In this document: positions 1 to 12,090 of the stretch, piece after piece
How the letters are laid out: the number at the start of each line of letters is the position of its first letter
Position numbering within the stretch: position 1 is the first letter of the stretch
Assembly (NCBI GenBank): GCA_032622095.1
Contig: CP136061.1
Span: 59,603,301-59,667,300, forward strand
Direction: 5' to 3'
From: Siphonodentalium dalli
Taxonomy: Eukaryota > Mollusca > Scaphopoda > Gadilida > Siphonodentaliidae
Length of the DNA: 64,000 nt
Translations under genes and position numbers: made by a program
Notes under the pieces: generated by a model
What the model was told of the DNA's origin: nothing
Seen by the model: the letters and a program-made list of their open reading frames with translations, nothing else
Databases searched by the model: none

Positions 1-83
1 GTGAAATAATGTTTAATGGTGATTTACTCTGAAATACCATGCGTTTGATTTCGTGTAGTTGCCATTAGGTTGCGTGCTGTACC

Positions 84-120
<37 letters not shown>

Positions 121-1265
121 TTGGTTGGTAGCACGTGTTTCTGGACTCGTTTGTCAGTTTCTTTCCTGACGTCGACGGTTTATTGGAGTGAAATACTGGT
201 GCAATTAATCCTCTGTGTGAGTTTTAATCCACACATAACGCTGATATGCAAATTCGTGATGTGGCCTAATGACCGAAACGCCATAAAACCCGCGAACCCG
301 AACAGCACGCACGGTGTATATAACAGTTATCGCTTTCGAGATAATAAGGTGTCATAGCTACAAAGTGCATAGAGAAAATATAAAATATACTGTATATATA
401 TGAATTTGAAAATGATAGGGAGCAGAATGTGCCAGCATAGATTAATCAGTGACAGTATCACCTATCGTGCGAGCTATTGTAGCAATCGATTGAAAACGAA
501 TGTGATGGAGCCAACGTTACTGGGGCGCAACAATGGGATAACGTCGAAGTGTTTGTATGATTCTGCCTTGAAATCGATGGTAATATTCATGAACCATTTG
601 TTCAAACTGATTTAATATCAACAAACTGACAAAAAAAATTGCAGTAATATTCGATTTTGAAATATATTTCGATGTCGAGAAAATTCAAAAGAGAATATTA
701 TTAAGTGTATTTTGCAACGCATTGGAGTCGTATACGTGACATTTCCCCACTCTTCGTTGGAGTTACACGAATCACGTTGTTAGAGTGGTTCTTTATTGTC
801 CACTTGGACCCACATATTTATTACCGCATGACCATTGGAGAGTATAACGCGGCAATTCGATAGTTTTCTGTCTCATCAGTCCAAATCGCAGCAATTTTTA
901 TTAACAGTTGATATCAATAAATACCTGAAATCCTGTCTACAAACATTATATCTTCCAGAAAGACAAATTGGCGTCATAAATTATAACTTCGTATATATTT
1001 CGAACACAGTGTGCGGAACCAAACTCTTGCTACGCCAGTTGTATTCAATGAAGTTCCGGAATCGGAAACGGAATAATGTCCGTCTGGCCCGAAAACGTAT
1101 ATTGGGTTATCTTCACTGGAAACCATTTTATATTAATGCACTGTTTCTCTTCATTTTAATCAACAAAATGATGTTGTATCTTAATAACTATTGCAGAGCG
1201 ATGACAGATCTAGATTTTACTCTCAGGGTCTACCAATTTCTATGTTGTTTGTGGTCCGGCTAAAC
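1..1265. other. unassigned A+T-rich DNA
   Basis: I recognise no gene here. The stretch opens with a TA dinucleotide run (listed separately). A 142-codon open frame lies at 835-1263 on the plus strand. Its predicted protein is rich in Leu, Ile, Asn and Lys, shows no domain I know, and has no splice or regulatory context, so I treat it as a chance frame. Confidence 0.5.
87..119. repeat. (TA)n microsatellite
   Basis: This is an uninterrupted run of about 16 TA dinucleotides. It is a simple repeat likely to vary in length between individuals, and no gene is attached to it. Confidence 0.95.
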
Positions 1266-1676
1266 TGCTATATATGATGCTGGTAGAGCAAATTACTAGT
1301 ATTGAGAACAAGTACCGTTACTTTTTTTAAACTTGTACTGTTGTGTTAGGCTAACCTGAACACATCGAGAAAAGGCCATTATGTGTATAACACATAAATA
1401 TTTTAATAATAGGGGTGTGTTGGTTGATGCAAACCGACCGTAATCGAAATGGACGTTTCTGTCAAGCATGCACCCGCGCAGCCATTACTTAACTATTTAA
1501 AGAATATCGGTTGTTGAAGGTTTCATATGTAGCCACTGTTTTCCTTGTATATCTCCGATTAGCCAAACATCGTGAACAACTTTAAAACAACAACGGTATA
1601 TACATGTTCTTCACACCATCAGTTTGCCCCAGTGCACCAGCATCATAGCAATTCACCAGGACCCACCATCATAGGA
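1266..1676. mobile_element. short TIR element related to the 52.6-53.4 kb element
   Basis: The left end has GATGCTGG followed by a GGGCAAAT-like motif and AAGTACCGTTACTTTTTT. The right end reads, in reverse complement, TGAATTGCTATGATGCTGG followed by GGGGCAAACTGATG. The same ordered end motifs bound the 0.8 kb element at 52569-53382, so this looks like an internally deleted, non-autonomous copy. The middle (about 1330-1600) has no reading frame I recognise. The boundaries are approximate and no target duplication was resolved. Confidence 0.55.
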
Positions 1677-3732
1677 AATTAGTAGGGCTGCTTGAACAGG
1701 GGTGGTTACATTTTGACAGACGAATGGTCAATGGATGGACACATTGCCAGAAAGACTTACACAATGGTCAGAAAGACAGAGCTGCAGACAGAGATACAGA
1801 CAGAAATATAGAATATATATATTATTTTTTTTTAAAGAAGAAATTCTCATCTGAGGTAGGTGACTGCTGACGTGAAGAATGGAATAGTTTGAAGATTAAG
1901 AAAGGTATCCGTTCATCCGAATATTTATTACATGTATGTACACACAGCTATACCGGTTTCGGCACGTCTTGCCTTTTCAATAGCTTGGAGTCACTGATGA
2001 AAGTGTGTACTCATCTTGGAATATGTAAGACAGTTCATGGTGAATCACGTGATAATTACATTTAATTGAATTAAATTATACGAGGAACCTCATTAAATTG
2101 TTATGGCTTTGCCAGAGAGACGTGCCCAGACGTTCGTTTCTAAAGGCGCTTGTATCATTAAACGCTTGGACATAATGGTCATTTTATTTCAGTTTGATCA
2201 GGGGGGGGGGACCAGGAAAAAATTTGCATACACAACGCTGAATTTTTTTTTGCAGCACTTTGGACCCACACCCCCCCCTCTTTGTGCATAATTTTTTTTT
2301 TCCACTCATGGTTTTGGGACCCCCCCCTTTCCAGTCACATTTGAATGTAATTTATCAAGCTGGAGAGCCATTATAGGCAAAAACATCAGGGTGTAGAATG
2401 TCCAGTGAAGGTGGCTGATGTTGAGAAACAGAGAATGGTTAAATTAGAATGAACATATATAATAATTATCAGTCATTCGTAATTTGACCATTCTGTTTTT
2501 TCAAGCATCATCCAACTTTGGTGTACTTTCGCCACCAGTTAAACTCAAATACTAATAAATTATAACTATGAGCACAAGCAATACACTCATGAGATTAAAA
2601 ACATTTATCATGAAAAACTCAACAAAACCAGTGAAACAACTTAAAAAAAATATTTTATCTAATTATTTATTCCAGAATTTGCACTGGACTTTGTGTAATG
2701 TGCATTTATCCATGAAATGCACTCGTGTTTACTTTATATATATTTTTAAAGTTGCTAGTTAAATTGAAGTTGTAAACACACAACACACCGGAAAATTATA
2801 TACTGCCCAGGTTGAGATGGGGTTTTCTAGATAAATGTTTTAAATCTCATATGAGTGTATTGCTTGTGCTGAGACAGTTCAGCTCTTTTTGTTATGCAGT
2901 ATTTCATAAAGTGTATGTCCTATATATTTCCATTGGAAGTGTGTCCTTATAAGTGTTTTGACTGGTGGTATTAATATAGTTTCCTATGAACGATCCACTC
3001 CGATCTTATTGGATTTAATGGAGGCAGATGTAGCAGTGACTTTCTATGCAAAATGTATCAGATATATTCATTTTCATTTTATCATCGATGTCGTTCAACT
3101 AACATTTCTAAATTGAATTTTGAAAAACGTTGAAGCTGATTGAAGAATTATTTAAGTTACTTTAAACTCAGGTGAAGTTTCAATTATCGTTGTACAAAGT
3201 GACTTACAAAATCTGTATCTAATCTGGATTAAGAAATGAATGAGTTTAACAAGAAACTTTGGTTACATTTTCTGGTACAAAATTACCCAAGTATTTCAGA
3301 CTAGACACTTATCAAACTGTTTCTTGCCTGTTTTACAATATGCAGTGTACGTGGTTAGATGGATCATTTTAATATTAACAATAGCTAAATGGCTGTAGAA
3401 TAGCGCAAGTGAAAGACCGTCATGTTTTACTAAGAAAATGCTATTGAGACTGATAGAGATCCATGTGAATGTCTGTTCATTAATAATTGGGTATGTAACA
3501 CTGTAGCACTTTTGTCGTTTATAGTATTAGTAACTTTGTGCCAGAAACATGTTTATCACATAATTTGACCATAAAAGCAGTTTCATAATTATCGGTAATA
3601 GACACGTTTAATATCAGCGCGTGCGATGACGTCACGGCGTTCTTCAAATAACTTGCGATCGCTGTAGTTTATGATTGTTGTTTTCGATGAATATTTCGCG
3701 TTGCTTCGGGTTTATTTGATCATGTGATAAAA
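1677..3732. other. unassigned A+T-rich DNA with G/C and T homopolymers
   Basis: No gene is recognised. Around 2200-2330 there are runs of G, T and C (for example a G run at 2200-2209 and C runs near 2271-2277 and 2321-2327), which look like degraded repeat or low-complexity sequence. The open frames at 2103-2291 and 2568-2762 have no similarity I recognise. Confidence 0.5.
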
Positions 3733-3881
3733 GGTATCTCACACTCGTCCTATTTTATACGTAATTTATCAACCTCGTCCTCTAAATTCTATTTGAGCCT
3801 CGGTAAACCTCGGCTCAAATCGAATTTAGTGAACTCGGTTGATAAATTCCGTATAAAATAGAAACTCATGTGAGATCCTCT
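3733..3881. repeat. fold-back element (imperfect palindrome, ~149 bp)
   Basis: The left arm begins GTATCTCACACTCGTCC and runs to a GAGCCTCGG centre. The right arm is its reverse complement with a few mismatches, ending ACTCATGTGAGATCC. The arms are roughly 65-70 bp, separated by only a few bases, so the whole unit could form one long hairpin. It resembles a miniature inverted-repeat transposon without coding capacity. The palindrome at 28784-28947 has the same design and a similar GAGGATCT end, so the two may be one family. Confidence 0.8.
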
Positions 3882-6105
3882 ATTTATAGATTAGAGAACA
3901 GGCATGTTCTACATTTATTTTACACATTATTTCAGTTTCATATCAGACTTAATTGGAGAGTTGAATTTCAGTTTGATACCACAGATAGTGGTAATGTGAT
4001 ATTTTATTTTACTTACTGAAGTATATGTGGTTTATTTGTCTTTAGAGTTCATTATAATATATTTACATACCAAGTGGTTATCCAACCCAGGTGGGCCAGC
4101 GCAGTTAAAAAATTCACAAAGGTTTACTTAGTATTAGAAGGGACCTAATAATCAAAACATTCTGAGGCCAATCTGACCACAGATAACTGTACCGAGTATA
4201 TTGTGTGTACACTACAGGTGTTATTTAGATCATAACACATCACAACAATCATTATATAGGCTAAACAGCTTGTAATTAGGTCAAAAAAGGGCAAAAGGAA
4301 AAAAAATGCAAGCACCAGAAAACACCGAAAAAAACGTGTTTTCAGGAGCTGCGACCCCCCCCCCCCACCCCCGGCCTTGTGTCGGAATATTTTTGCACGA
4401 CCCCTCCCTGGTTTGATACCGTTTAATCTGTTGATGGGTTTGTGGTGGCGATTCCGTCTTAATCTAATGTTTTTCTCCTTAATATCACTTGCCATCTTTA
4501 ATGGCAACATTCTATAAGAAGCGTATGTATTTGCGCTATATTTATGTTGCTTCATAATAAGATTTTTATACTGTGTGAAATTATTGATCATTGTTGTGAT
4601 ATTTTCGCTCAGTGAAGTTGTCCAAAACAGCGTATGGTGTTATATTTATGATACATGTAGCCTCGTTGAACTTATGTTGTTTGGTATGCAGTTCATTGCA
4701 TGCGTGTACACGTGAGTGTGGTGAAGGCAGTTGCTCAATTGAAGCACAAACTGGTAACCGGGCGTTGGAGAGACTCCCTAGTATTTGCATGGGTTAAAAG
4801 TATCCGATGGTCTGTATATTTTCTCGACATTAGCTTATCTACTCCGTGTGCAAGTACTTGGTGGCATGGGCTTGAGTTGCCAGACACAACAGTAGTTGGA
4901 AATTCTACCCCACACATGTAGAAATTGTTCTATTATTTGATTGTCCAACCAGTAATTAGTGGGGAATTTGCTGATTTTAGACCAACAGTAATTTTTTCTC
5001 TCCTTTTGATCAAAGTTGTATCCTAAATGACCATTTTCCAACCTTAGGGGGTGTCTAGTTAGAAATTTCCAACAGTTGGAAAGCTTGAGTTATACCAGTT
5101 GGAAAGGTCAACCCAAAGGGGTGCAAATTGAATTATGCGAACTTGTGAGGTCTTGTTCAAGAGATGGGGAGTGCTGTTGGAAATTTTAAGTTGAACGCGA
5201 GCCTCTAGCCACGTCCGTGTGGTTTGTGGTTCGATAACCACAGTGCAGTTTATGTGTGGCTGTTGTCACTAAAGCTCGCCAACTCTTCATTACAACTGGA
5301 TACTATCCGTGGATATACAGCCGCGGCTATGGATACTAGATTGCATCCTTATGTGACCAACGAGTTCTCCACCCGCTGATTGCAACGGTGCAACCTGACT
5401 TATTTCATTCCTTAAAATTTCGTTGCTGAATAGAGTAGGAGATAGTCTATACAATGTATAGTAAGGCGGGGTTTCCGAAAACAGCAACTGAATCAAACAT
5501 TCAGATTCTGGATTGCGGAGTAATCATCATTGCTTCACTGTTGATATATCGACTATTCTATCATACAGCGGAGATGGATTCACTAGATGATTCGATAATT
5601 GTCTGGGGGAAGTCCCATGCAAGAATCGATTAGCAGAATGTTATGTAATCAGCATAAACCATTATCTGTTCATAGTGTTATTATTGGCGCCAAATTTGTG
5701 GAATTACGCGAACCGGGAGATAAAACCTGCGATGAGTAAACACAGTTGGAATGGATTATACATTAAAGCCAATATTAGCGTTGTATATGTGTTTGGAAAA
5801 CTGTTTCGAAAGATGTCAAAGTTCAAGTCTCAATTTGATATGTAAGTTATTCGTGCGAAAAAATGATAATATTGTTAACCTTTATCTTGGACAGGATCCC
5901 ACAAACATGATGTAATGCGAATATATCGTCTCAATGACTCCTTCGAGATGTATTCTGGGCTCCAAATCAATTGTTTGTTAAAATGATGTGAAACACTCCG
6001 GTATGGTGATCAAACAGATATGGAGAATAATCTTGTTCAAAGTAGTATTTTTTTACAAAAAGTGTATCAAAATTCACAGCACACACCGCCATGCTTATAT
6101 ATCAA
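3882..6105. other. unassigned DNA with one minus-oriented copy of the array repeat
   Basis: No gene is recognised. The interval 4850-5240 contains a reverse-oriented solo copy of the repeat found in tandem at 20.9-26.7 kb (see that entry). A C-rich run lies near 4357-4371. The 148-codon minus frame at 4145-4591 crosses that homopolymer, has a poly-Gly stretch as a result, and is not convincing. Confidence 0.5.
4850..5240 (-). repeat. solo copy of the 20.9-kb array repeat, inverted
   Basis: Read on the minus strand, this stretch reproduces landmarks of the tandem repeat at 20.9-23.0 kb in the same order: CTTTCCAACTGTTGGAAAT, then ACACCCCCTAAGG (array: CACCCTCT), a tract ending TTGGTCTAAAA, then CACTAATTACTGGTTGG. 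The match is partial and diverged. It shows that the array unit is a dispersed repeat and not a purely local satellite. Confidence 0.6.
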
Positions 6106-6633
6106 TTAAAGATGGATTATCTCTTTAAATAACAAATTTTAAATAGTTGCGTGGGTATAAAATAATAGATATGAAGTGAAGACCTATGTCCGGAAAAGCT
6201 TCTATCAATTAATATTGATTTTATTTCGAATATAAAATCGGGCCCATTTATGTTACTATTTTTGGAACCGACCATTCGGATGAGACCTTATTGCGATATA
6301 GAGCACTGGGCTGTTCCCACGGCTACGCAACGAATGTCAAAGGTCACAGATTGGTTGTTTGTATTGTTTTGTTCCAACGATATAAGCGATAACGAGTATA
6401 ATTAACATCTATTTGTGACAAAATTGCACAATATAATTTCTGGTCTCTGTTAACAGTAATCACCATTGTTCGTTAGCTGAACAAACACACCTTTTTAGAC
6501 CAGAAAATATTCGAAATAAAATTAATATTAATCGATAGAAGCATTTTCGGACAGGAGTCTTCGATTCAAATCTAATATTTTATACCCCAGTAACTATATA
6601 ATACATGTTTACAAAGAGATAATCCACCTTTAA
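6106..6633. mobile_element. TTAA-flanked MITE, copy 1 (~0.52 kb)
   Basis: The element is flanked by TTAA on both sides (6106-6109 and 6630-6633) and bounded by TIRs starting AAGRTGGATTATCTCTTT. The inverted similarity continues inward for about 135 bp, through TAAAATAATAGAT, TCCGGAAAAGCTTCTATC and ATTTTATTTCGAATAT. No transposase frame is present. A nearly identical copy in the opposite orientation lies at 36629-37156, and a more diverged one at 33897-34385. TTAA target sites are typical of piggyBac-type transposition, which is my inference for the family; the TIR start itself is not one I recognise. Confidence 0.88.
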
Positions 6634-7245
6634 ATGCAGTGACTATCGATGGCAAAATCGTTTTCGTTAGTTTATCGCCGATAGATGCGTCCCGAATCGA
6701 GAAGTAAATATTTACAATTGAGCGTAGTTTAGATGATGTTTTCTATGGTGTGGTACGGTCGATTTGCTGGAGATGTTCGGTGATGTAGTAGATTTCTACA
6801 TTCCTCCAGTTGGCATACTGTCTGAATATTAACTTAACAGTTTAACGCACCCGAACAATTCCATAATATGTGTTTAAACATAATTATGCCACCAAGTCTT
6901 CTTGTTATAATATACAGTATATAATATAACAGTAGGGAACTACTACGACCTAACTACTTATACCTAGGCAACGTGGTAGGACCACAATTCTTCTCATTCC
7001 TTATATATAGACTATTCGTAGTCATATACCCGTTCTGGAAGCTCAAAAGCTCGCGAACTTCGATGTGGTTTCCTCCTGCATGTGAAGCTAATCAGACATA
7101 ACCTTTAAAGAAGCTATATTGTGTTGTATAACAACGACCACATGCGTGTAACATATGCCTCGAGCAAAAATAAACGCCGAACTGTCGATCCACATGCCTG
7201 CGACATATAATTGTCAGCTTACAATTACTATTCATATTATCTTAG
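6634..7245. other. unassigned DNA
   Basis: No gene, RNA or repeat is recognised in this A+T-rich stretch. Confidence 0.4.
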
Positions 7246-7831
7246 ATCAAGTCTTCTCGATCCACAACAGCTTGGGATATCGGTTGGGATTATACTGTTT
7301 TGGACCGAGTCCCGCCTCGTTGTTTTTCCACAACTGATTTTTATTCAAAAGACGTACTATGTACAAATGGAGCCCGTGCATTCACGTACACCCCCGAATG
7401 TGATTAATCATCTGACATGTCCGCGATTAATCTGTCTTCAAAATGATATATCATTTACCGTGATAGAAAAAGGTAAAGCGAAGATACGATCGTTTAATGT
7501 ATTGTTTACATGTATTTTGTGATAGCGTGACATATCAAAATTCTCTGGAAAACAAGGCCTTTTTTTACTTATAAATCTCGTTTCTTTGACATTTAACGGA
7601 CCTCTGATATATGCATGTTTGATATCATAATTCTTGGGAAAGGCTTTCCTCTATGTGCATATACGCAAAGCTTCCATTTAACCTAATCCGAACACATACA
7701 GGCAAGATAACTCCCGCCCACGATTCTGGTCGTTAAGTCCGCTACAGAAGAGTGATGGGACGGGACTCGGTCCAAATACAGCATTACGCTAACCGATATC
7801 ACAAGCTGCAGTTGACCGAGAAGTCTTGGTC
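7246..7831. mobile_element. TIR element (~0.59 kb) with ~78 bp inverted ends
   Basis: The left end reads CAAGTCTTCTCGATC, then CAGCTTGGGATATCGGTTGG, then TTTGGACCGAGTCCCG. The right end, in reverse complement, gives the same series (CAAGACTTCTCGGTC, CAGCTTGTGATATCGGTTAG, TTTGGACCGAGTCCCG). About 78 bp are shared at roughly 80-85% identity. No transposase is encoded; the open frames at 7155-7522 are shadows inside the element. It is probably a non-autonomous DNA transposon of unknown superfamily. Confidence 0.7.
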
Positions 7832-9347
7832 AATATTACCTATCCTCATTCAATACATCAATTTATTATTAGATTTAACCCTTGCACAATTTCACATTTT
7901 CTTGTTGTACATTTCTTCGACTTGATTGTAACCCACTCGCCATATATGCGTGCATGGAGGAATATAAATCAATCTTATATGATTCTAGTGTATAAAACAA
8001 CAAGTTTGGAGCAATGAATGTCAACCAAAAGACGCTGTATTGTATTACCTTTCTTTACTAAATGGATTCTCCCGCTGTGTTATAACACATTACAATGGAA
8101 TGGCATACTATTCATTTTGAGGGGTGTTCAGGAGATATCAGTAGACTTATTATTCTGAACATTTCCCTTAGGGAACTACTCGTCAATGAGTATTTAGTAT
8201 AGAAGGGTTAATTTTTCCGAGGATGTTCAATTGTTTCACATTGTTTCTATGAATTGCCGGGAGAGCATTAATTGTTTTATTAATGTTGCAATAACAAAAT
8301 AACATTCTTTGGAAACCGTATATATATAGTGTATACGTGTATGTCACATTTGATTTGCAATATTTTTCACCGAAAGAACGCAAAAATAAAACCGTGTTAA
8401 TAGGATGGTCAGTGTTGTTGTTATTATATGTATATATATGCAGCCACCTTTATGTTCTATTATTATTTACATGAAGAAATCTTATCTTAGCTACCCAGTT
8501 ATGCACATGTAATTATTTCGTCTTATTTAATTAGCAGTGAGGCTTTACTGTAACAGCAGCTGGTATTCAACTCCCCTATAGGTGGTTTGCGTTTGTTTGG
8601 GATCTATCGGCGTTTTAACCTTCGGGTTAGGCCATATCATGTCATTCCGGCCAATTTGGCCGGTTACTTCATGTGTGTTTTTCATCTGACGTGTGTGTCG
8701 GAATAATGATGTGTCGGATTTATGTAAATGTTAGCCCAAACTACATTTCCAAGTAACGATGGTTTTGTTGTTTATTTTGAGGAATAATACCGCGTCAGAT
8801 GAATTCAGCCCAAATATGTTAACAGTTGTCGTGTAAAATATTCGGCAGTAGGTTAGCGTTATTTAGTATTTGTGGATATCCTTTAACATGGGGAAAATAG
8901 ACTACTGCGCTTGAACGAGCATATGAATTGTCGTTTTTAATGTATAGCAACTTTATAATCAATAACAGAGGCATTCTCTGTCAAATAAGGTCGCTCTATT
9001 TACGATACCAATTGGGGAACTTTGTAAATTAAATTACGCGTGAAACAGCGTAAACGTATACCTGCTACAAATAGAAAAAGTTTCGGAATCGGCGTACTCG
9101 CCCCAGGGCTAACTCGCCCCAATCGACGCGTGCCAACTCGGAATAAAAGGCCAACTCGGAATAAAAGATGCATACGGGGTGTTATATGGCGTTTGGTCCG
9201 TTGTTTCTCAATGAATATTATTGAAATTTGGTGTATATGTCCGGGCTGGAACATGGAATACAACAACGTTTGAATTGTTTTTAAATTTACAAATTTGTTG
9301 ATTTTATTCATTTTTTTTTCGTTCTGAAACACACTATAAAGTGTATA
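7832..9347. other. unassigned DNA
   Basis: No gene is recognised. Around 9085-9170 there is a short G+C-richer patch with repeated CAACTCG / ACTCGCCCC words and a doubled CCAACTCGGAATAAAAG, probably a fragment of a tandem repeat. The 121- and 77-codon frames that cross it on opposite strands have no recognisable domain. Confidence 0.45.
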
Positions 9348-9653
9348 TAATATAATAACGAACACGAGACATACATAATTTATAAACTGTTAACAAAAGA
9401 TATCAAATTCAATACATGACAAAGATGACTCAGTGTAGTTTATAAAGTGAACATAAAAACATTGAGGTAAGAATCTTTTTAAGGAATGCAACTTTATTTA
9501 ATGATAATAAACACATAAATTAAAATAACAAACATGAGACATACATGATTTATAAACTGTTAACAAAAGATATCAAACTCAATACATGACAAAGATGACT
9601 CAGTGAAGTTTATAAAGTGAACATAAAAATATTAAGGTAAAAATCTTTTTAAG
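9348..9653. repeat. local direct duplication, two ~135 bp copies 170 bp apart
   Basis: The segments 9348-9483 and 9518-9653 are about 95% identical. Both run from an AACRAACAYGAGACATACAT start through ATACATGACAAAGATGACTC to AATCTTTTTAAG. They lie in the same orientation with about 35 bp of unrelated sequence between. This is a recent tandem duplication or two units of a longer tandem repeat, without coding potential. Confidence 0.88.
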
Positions 9654-9679
9654 CATTACTAAACCGTTTAGCACAGTCC

Positions 9680-11035
9680 ACTTCACTCATCCGATCATCA
9701 CCAAACTTCATATTTATCTTGATATTGATCTATCAGATGAGAGCTATCAAATATTTTTTTAATTTTATAGGAAAAAATGGTCGCCAGCGGCCATATTGCA
9801 TTTACGTTATATGTTATCGCGTCATGTTGATATCTAGTATTACTTAGAAATTTCACCTTTCCAGATTCATAATTGCTCCATTGACTGTAACAGATGGAAT
9901 TATTCCCCTCTTCGGATAGAGTGTCACTGAAACTTTATTTTGTCAGACTGTCTGTATAGTCACTGATTATATATGGCAATAATCTGTAATAAGATGTAGC
10001 ACTATTTTATTTTATATTTACATGCAGTGCTGTTTTTATACAACAATTCTAATCCCCCCTAGATCATCATGTGATCGACCATACATCGCGCGAGGAGCTG
10101 GTTGAATTAAGGGGGGTTTTATGGATAACTTCTGTCCTCAAGCTAGATTATACTTATGACATTTAATGGCATGTTTCTAACGCGGAGGGTTAGATATGCT
10201 TGAGACACCACCACTCTTCAATTCACACCAAGTTATCAGCTGTCATATTCGGATATTAGAACCCATAGCCATGATATATGGTTTATTTTGTGTATACTAG
10301 TAATATTGTTATTTTCAGTACCTTTATATACCAGTACTGTGTATAACAATGCATATAAATTAATCCATGTATACATGTATATTGATTCAACGGATTCAGT
10401 GGTTTTGTCCATCAGTCTATCAAATTTGCGGGGAAAACATGGCCACAAGCAGTACACCCTGTTAAATTTCGAATTTGAATCAATTGGCGCACCCTGCAGC
10501 CAGCTTTTATTGGAGAACTTTTTCTCATGTGGATAGTTTGGGTCACCGCTAGATGTGAGCCATGTTTTGTTCTCAAGCTGTCCTTGTGAAGACATCACTG
10601 CCAGCGGTGATCTTGAATTTTACTATTTTTATGGCTAAATAATTTGGTTGATCCTACAGACGACACCCCTTGTCCGATCGTCACCAGATTCCACAATGAT
10701 CTTCTGGATAACCAGGGTGAGAGTAATCTAATTTTCCCGAATTTCGTTAAAAAACATTACCACAGGCAGCAATTTGGTATCTTACTGTTTGATCCTCTTT
10801 TGCGTGATTGAATTGTTTAGCAACTGTACAGTCATATCCCTCATCTGATAGTCACCACACTTTATATTGATCTTCGGGCTGACAACTAGATGGGAGCTAT
10901 CGAATGCTTTGAATTTTTTTTGAAAACATTGTCGCCAGCAGTCATCTTCTATTTTGGTTTTTATATACATGTATATCTCTTCATTCGGATAGCCAGTATT
11001 ACGTAGGTACTTCAACTTTCCGCATTCCTGTCATC
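9680..11035. repeat. dispersed internally repeated element, GGCCATATTG/GGCCATCTTG type
   Basis: Degenerate units of about 120-150 bp recur here. The order in each is: a call for CACCAAACTTCATAT or similar, a GATCTTC..G motif, a CTCTAGATG or TAGATGRGAG motif, GAGCTATCGAAT, a short T-rich tract, a GAAAA..ATGG motif, then a G/C-rich GCC(A/G)GCAGCCA segment. The same order is seen at 61240-61640 and 63640-64000, including a shared GGCRCACCCTGCAGC (10487-10501; 63833-63847). It is non-coding and probably a mollusc dispersed repeat. I cannot name the family. Confidence 0.6.
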
Positions 11036-11199
11036 ATTTGAAATATAAAAATTTACCTGATACCATGCACCCTTCAAAATTTGTTTCGTCGTATCTATTT
11101 TAATGACCCGTATGGTAATATTGATACAGATATATTTGTCAAACATTTCTTTGTACAATATACAGGTATTTAGTTTGTAACTAAATCTAGAAATATATA

Positions 11200-11700
11200 A
11201 TAGTAGCTGGTGGACCCTACTTCGTCCGGGATGTTCCCCTCTGATTTTCGGAGAATTGCGCGATTTAACCTTGAATTGACCATTTTAAAGGTGAACGTCA
11301 TGTCGGGTCACGATTTGACCCGTCCAAAACACTCCCCGGACAAAAGTCACGACAAAAGTACCCGTCGAAATCCGCCCGGCTTTACCCGATTTGACCTTGA
11401 ATTGACAATTTTGAATGTCAAGATCAGGTCAGGGTCATAATTTGACCCACCCGAAACACTCCTGGGACAAAAGTAACAGTAGGTATTATATTTCGTTGAA
11501 ATACTTCCGTTTTACCAGATTTGACCTTGAATTGATATTTTTGAATGTCAAAGTCAGGTCGGGATCAAGATTTGACCCGTCCAAAATACTCCCTGGAAAT
11601 AATTTCCCCTAGGTATCAAATTTCGTCCAATCTGTCCGGCAGTTTTCCCGGCCATAGCTAACAGACAAACAGACAGACAAATGTCCAAAATATATATTAA
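11200..11700 (+). repeat. dispersed repeat with three ~130 bp internal units and an ACAGACAAACAG tail
   Basis: Three tandem units begin GATTTRACCTTGAATTGA at 11262, 11388 and 11518 (126, 130 and ~137 bp). Each carries GGTCAnGATTTGACCC and a CCRAAAYACTCC motif. The block ends in CCGGCAGTTTTCCCGGCC, then AACAGACAAACAGACAGACA, a tail style often seen at the 3' ends of invertebrate retroposons. The frames at 11210-11440 and 11415-11612 are just the repeat read through. There is no promoter box or target duplication to fix the class. Confidence 0.75.
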
Positions 11701-12090
11701 ACTAGCTGATGTACTCGACTTCGTTCGGGCTATTTAGGGATTTGTTTTTTGTGATCGCCTCCATCTGGACAGTACCCAGTATATACAGCGTCTGGCCAAA
11801 CTATTGTTCAATTAGTCCAGAAACATGCCTACATCAGCACGTTCGAGAACATGGTCCCACGTGAAATTGGACCCGTCCATATTGCTCCCGGGATCGAAGT
11901 AGTCCTACACACAAATTTTTAGGCGGATCGGTCAAGGTCCAGAAACATGCCTATGAGCGAGGTCAAGTTGACACGTTAAATACCAAATCCGAGTCGGATC
12001 AGTCGAGCAGTGTTAGAGTCTATAACACATACACACATGCATTCGTGCATACACACACATACATACAGACAGGTGTTCCAAAATGTATAA
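11701..12090 (+). repeat. second CTAGCTGATG...CAGACAG-tailed dispersed repeat
   Basis: It starts AAACTAGCTGATGTACTCGA immediately after the previous repeat and ends with GATCAGTCGAGCAGTGTTAG, then ACATACAGACAGG. It has two TCCAGAAACATGCCTA words about 120 bp apart (11817 and 11939), so it too is internally repetitive. It is probably a relative of the preceding repeat; class unknown. Confidence 0.5.

Noticed and set aside
835-1263. 142-codon open frame, the second longest in the first 20 kb
   Set aside because: A+T-driven composition, no recognisable domain, no splice or promoter context; not reported as a gene.
4145-4591. 148-codon minus-strand frame
   Set aside because: It runs through a poly-C tract (giving poly-Gly) and low-complexity sequence; no domain.
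5215-5250. tRNA T-arm-like sequence (TGTGGTTCGATAACCACA)
   Set aside because: The loop is 8 bases instead of 7 and no matching D-arm, anticodon arm or acceptor stem is present; it lies in a dispersed repeat.
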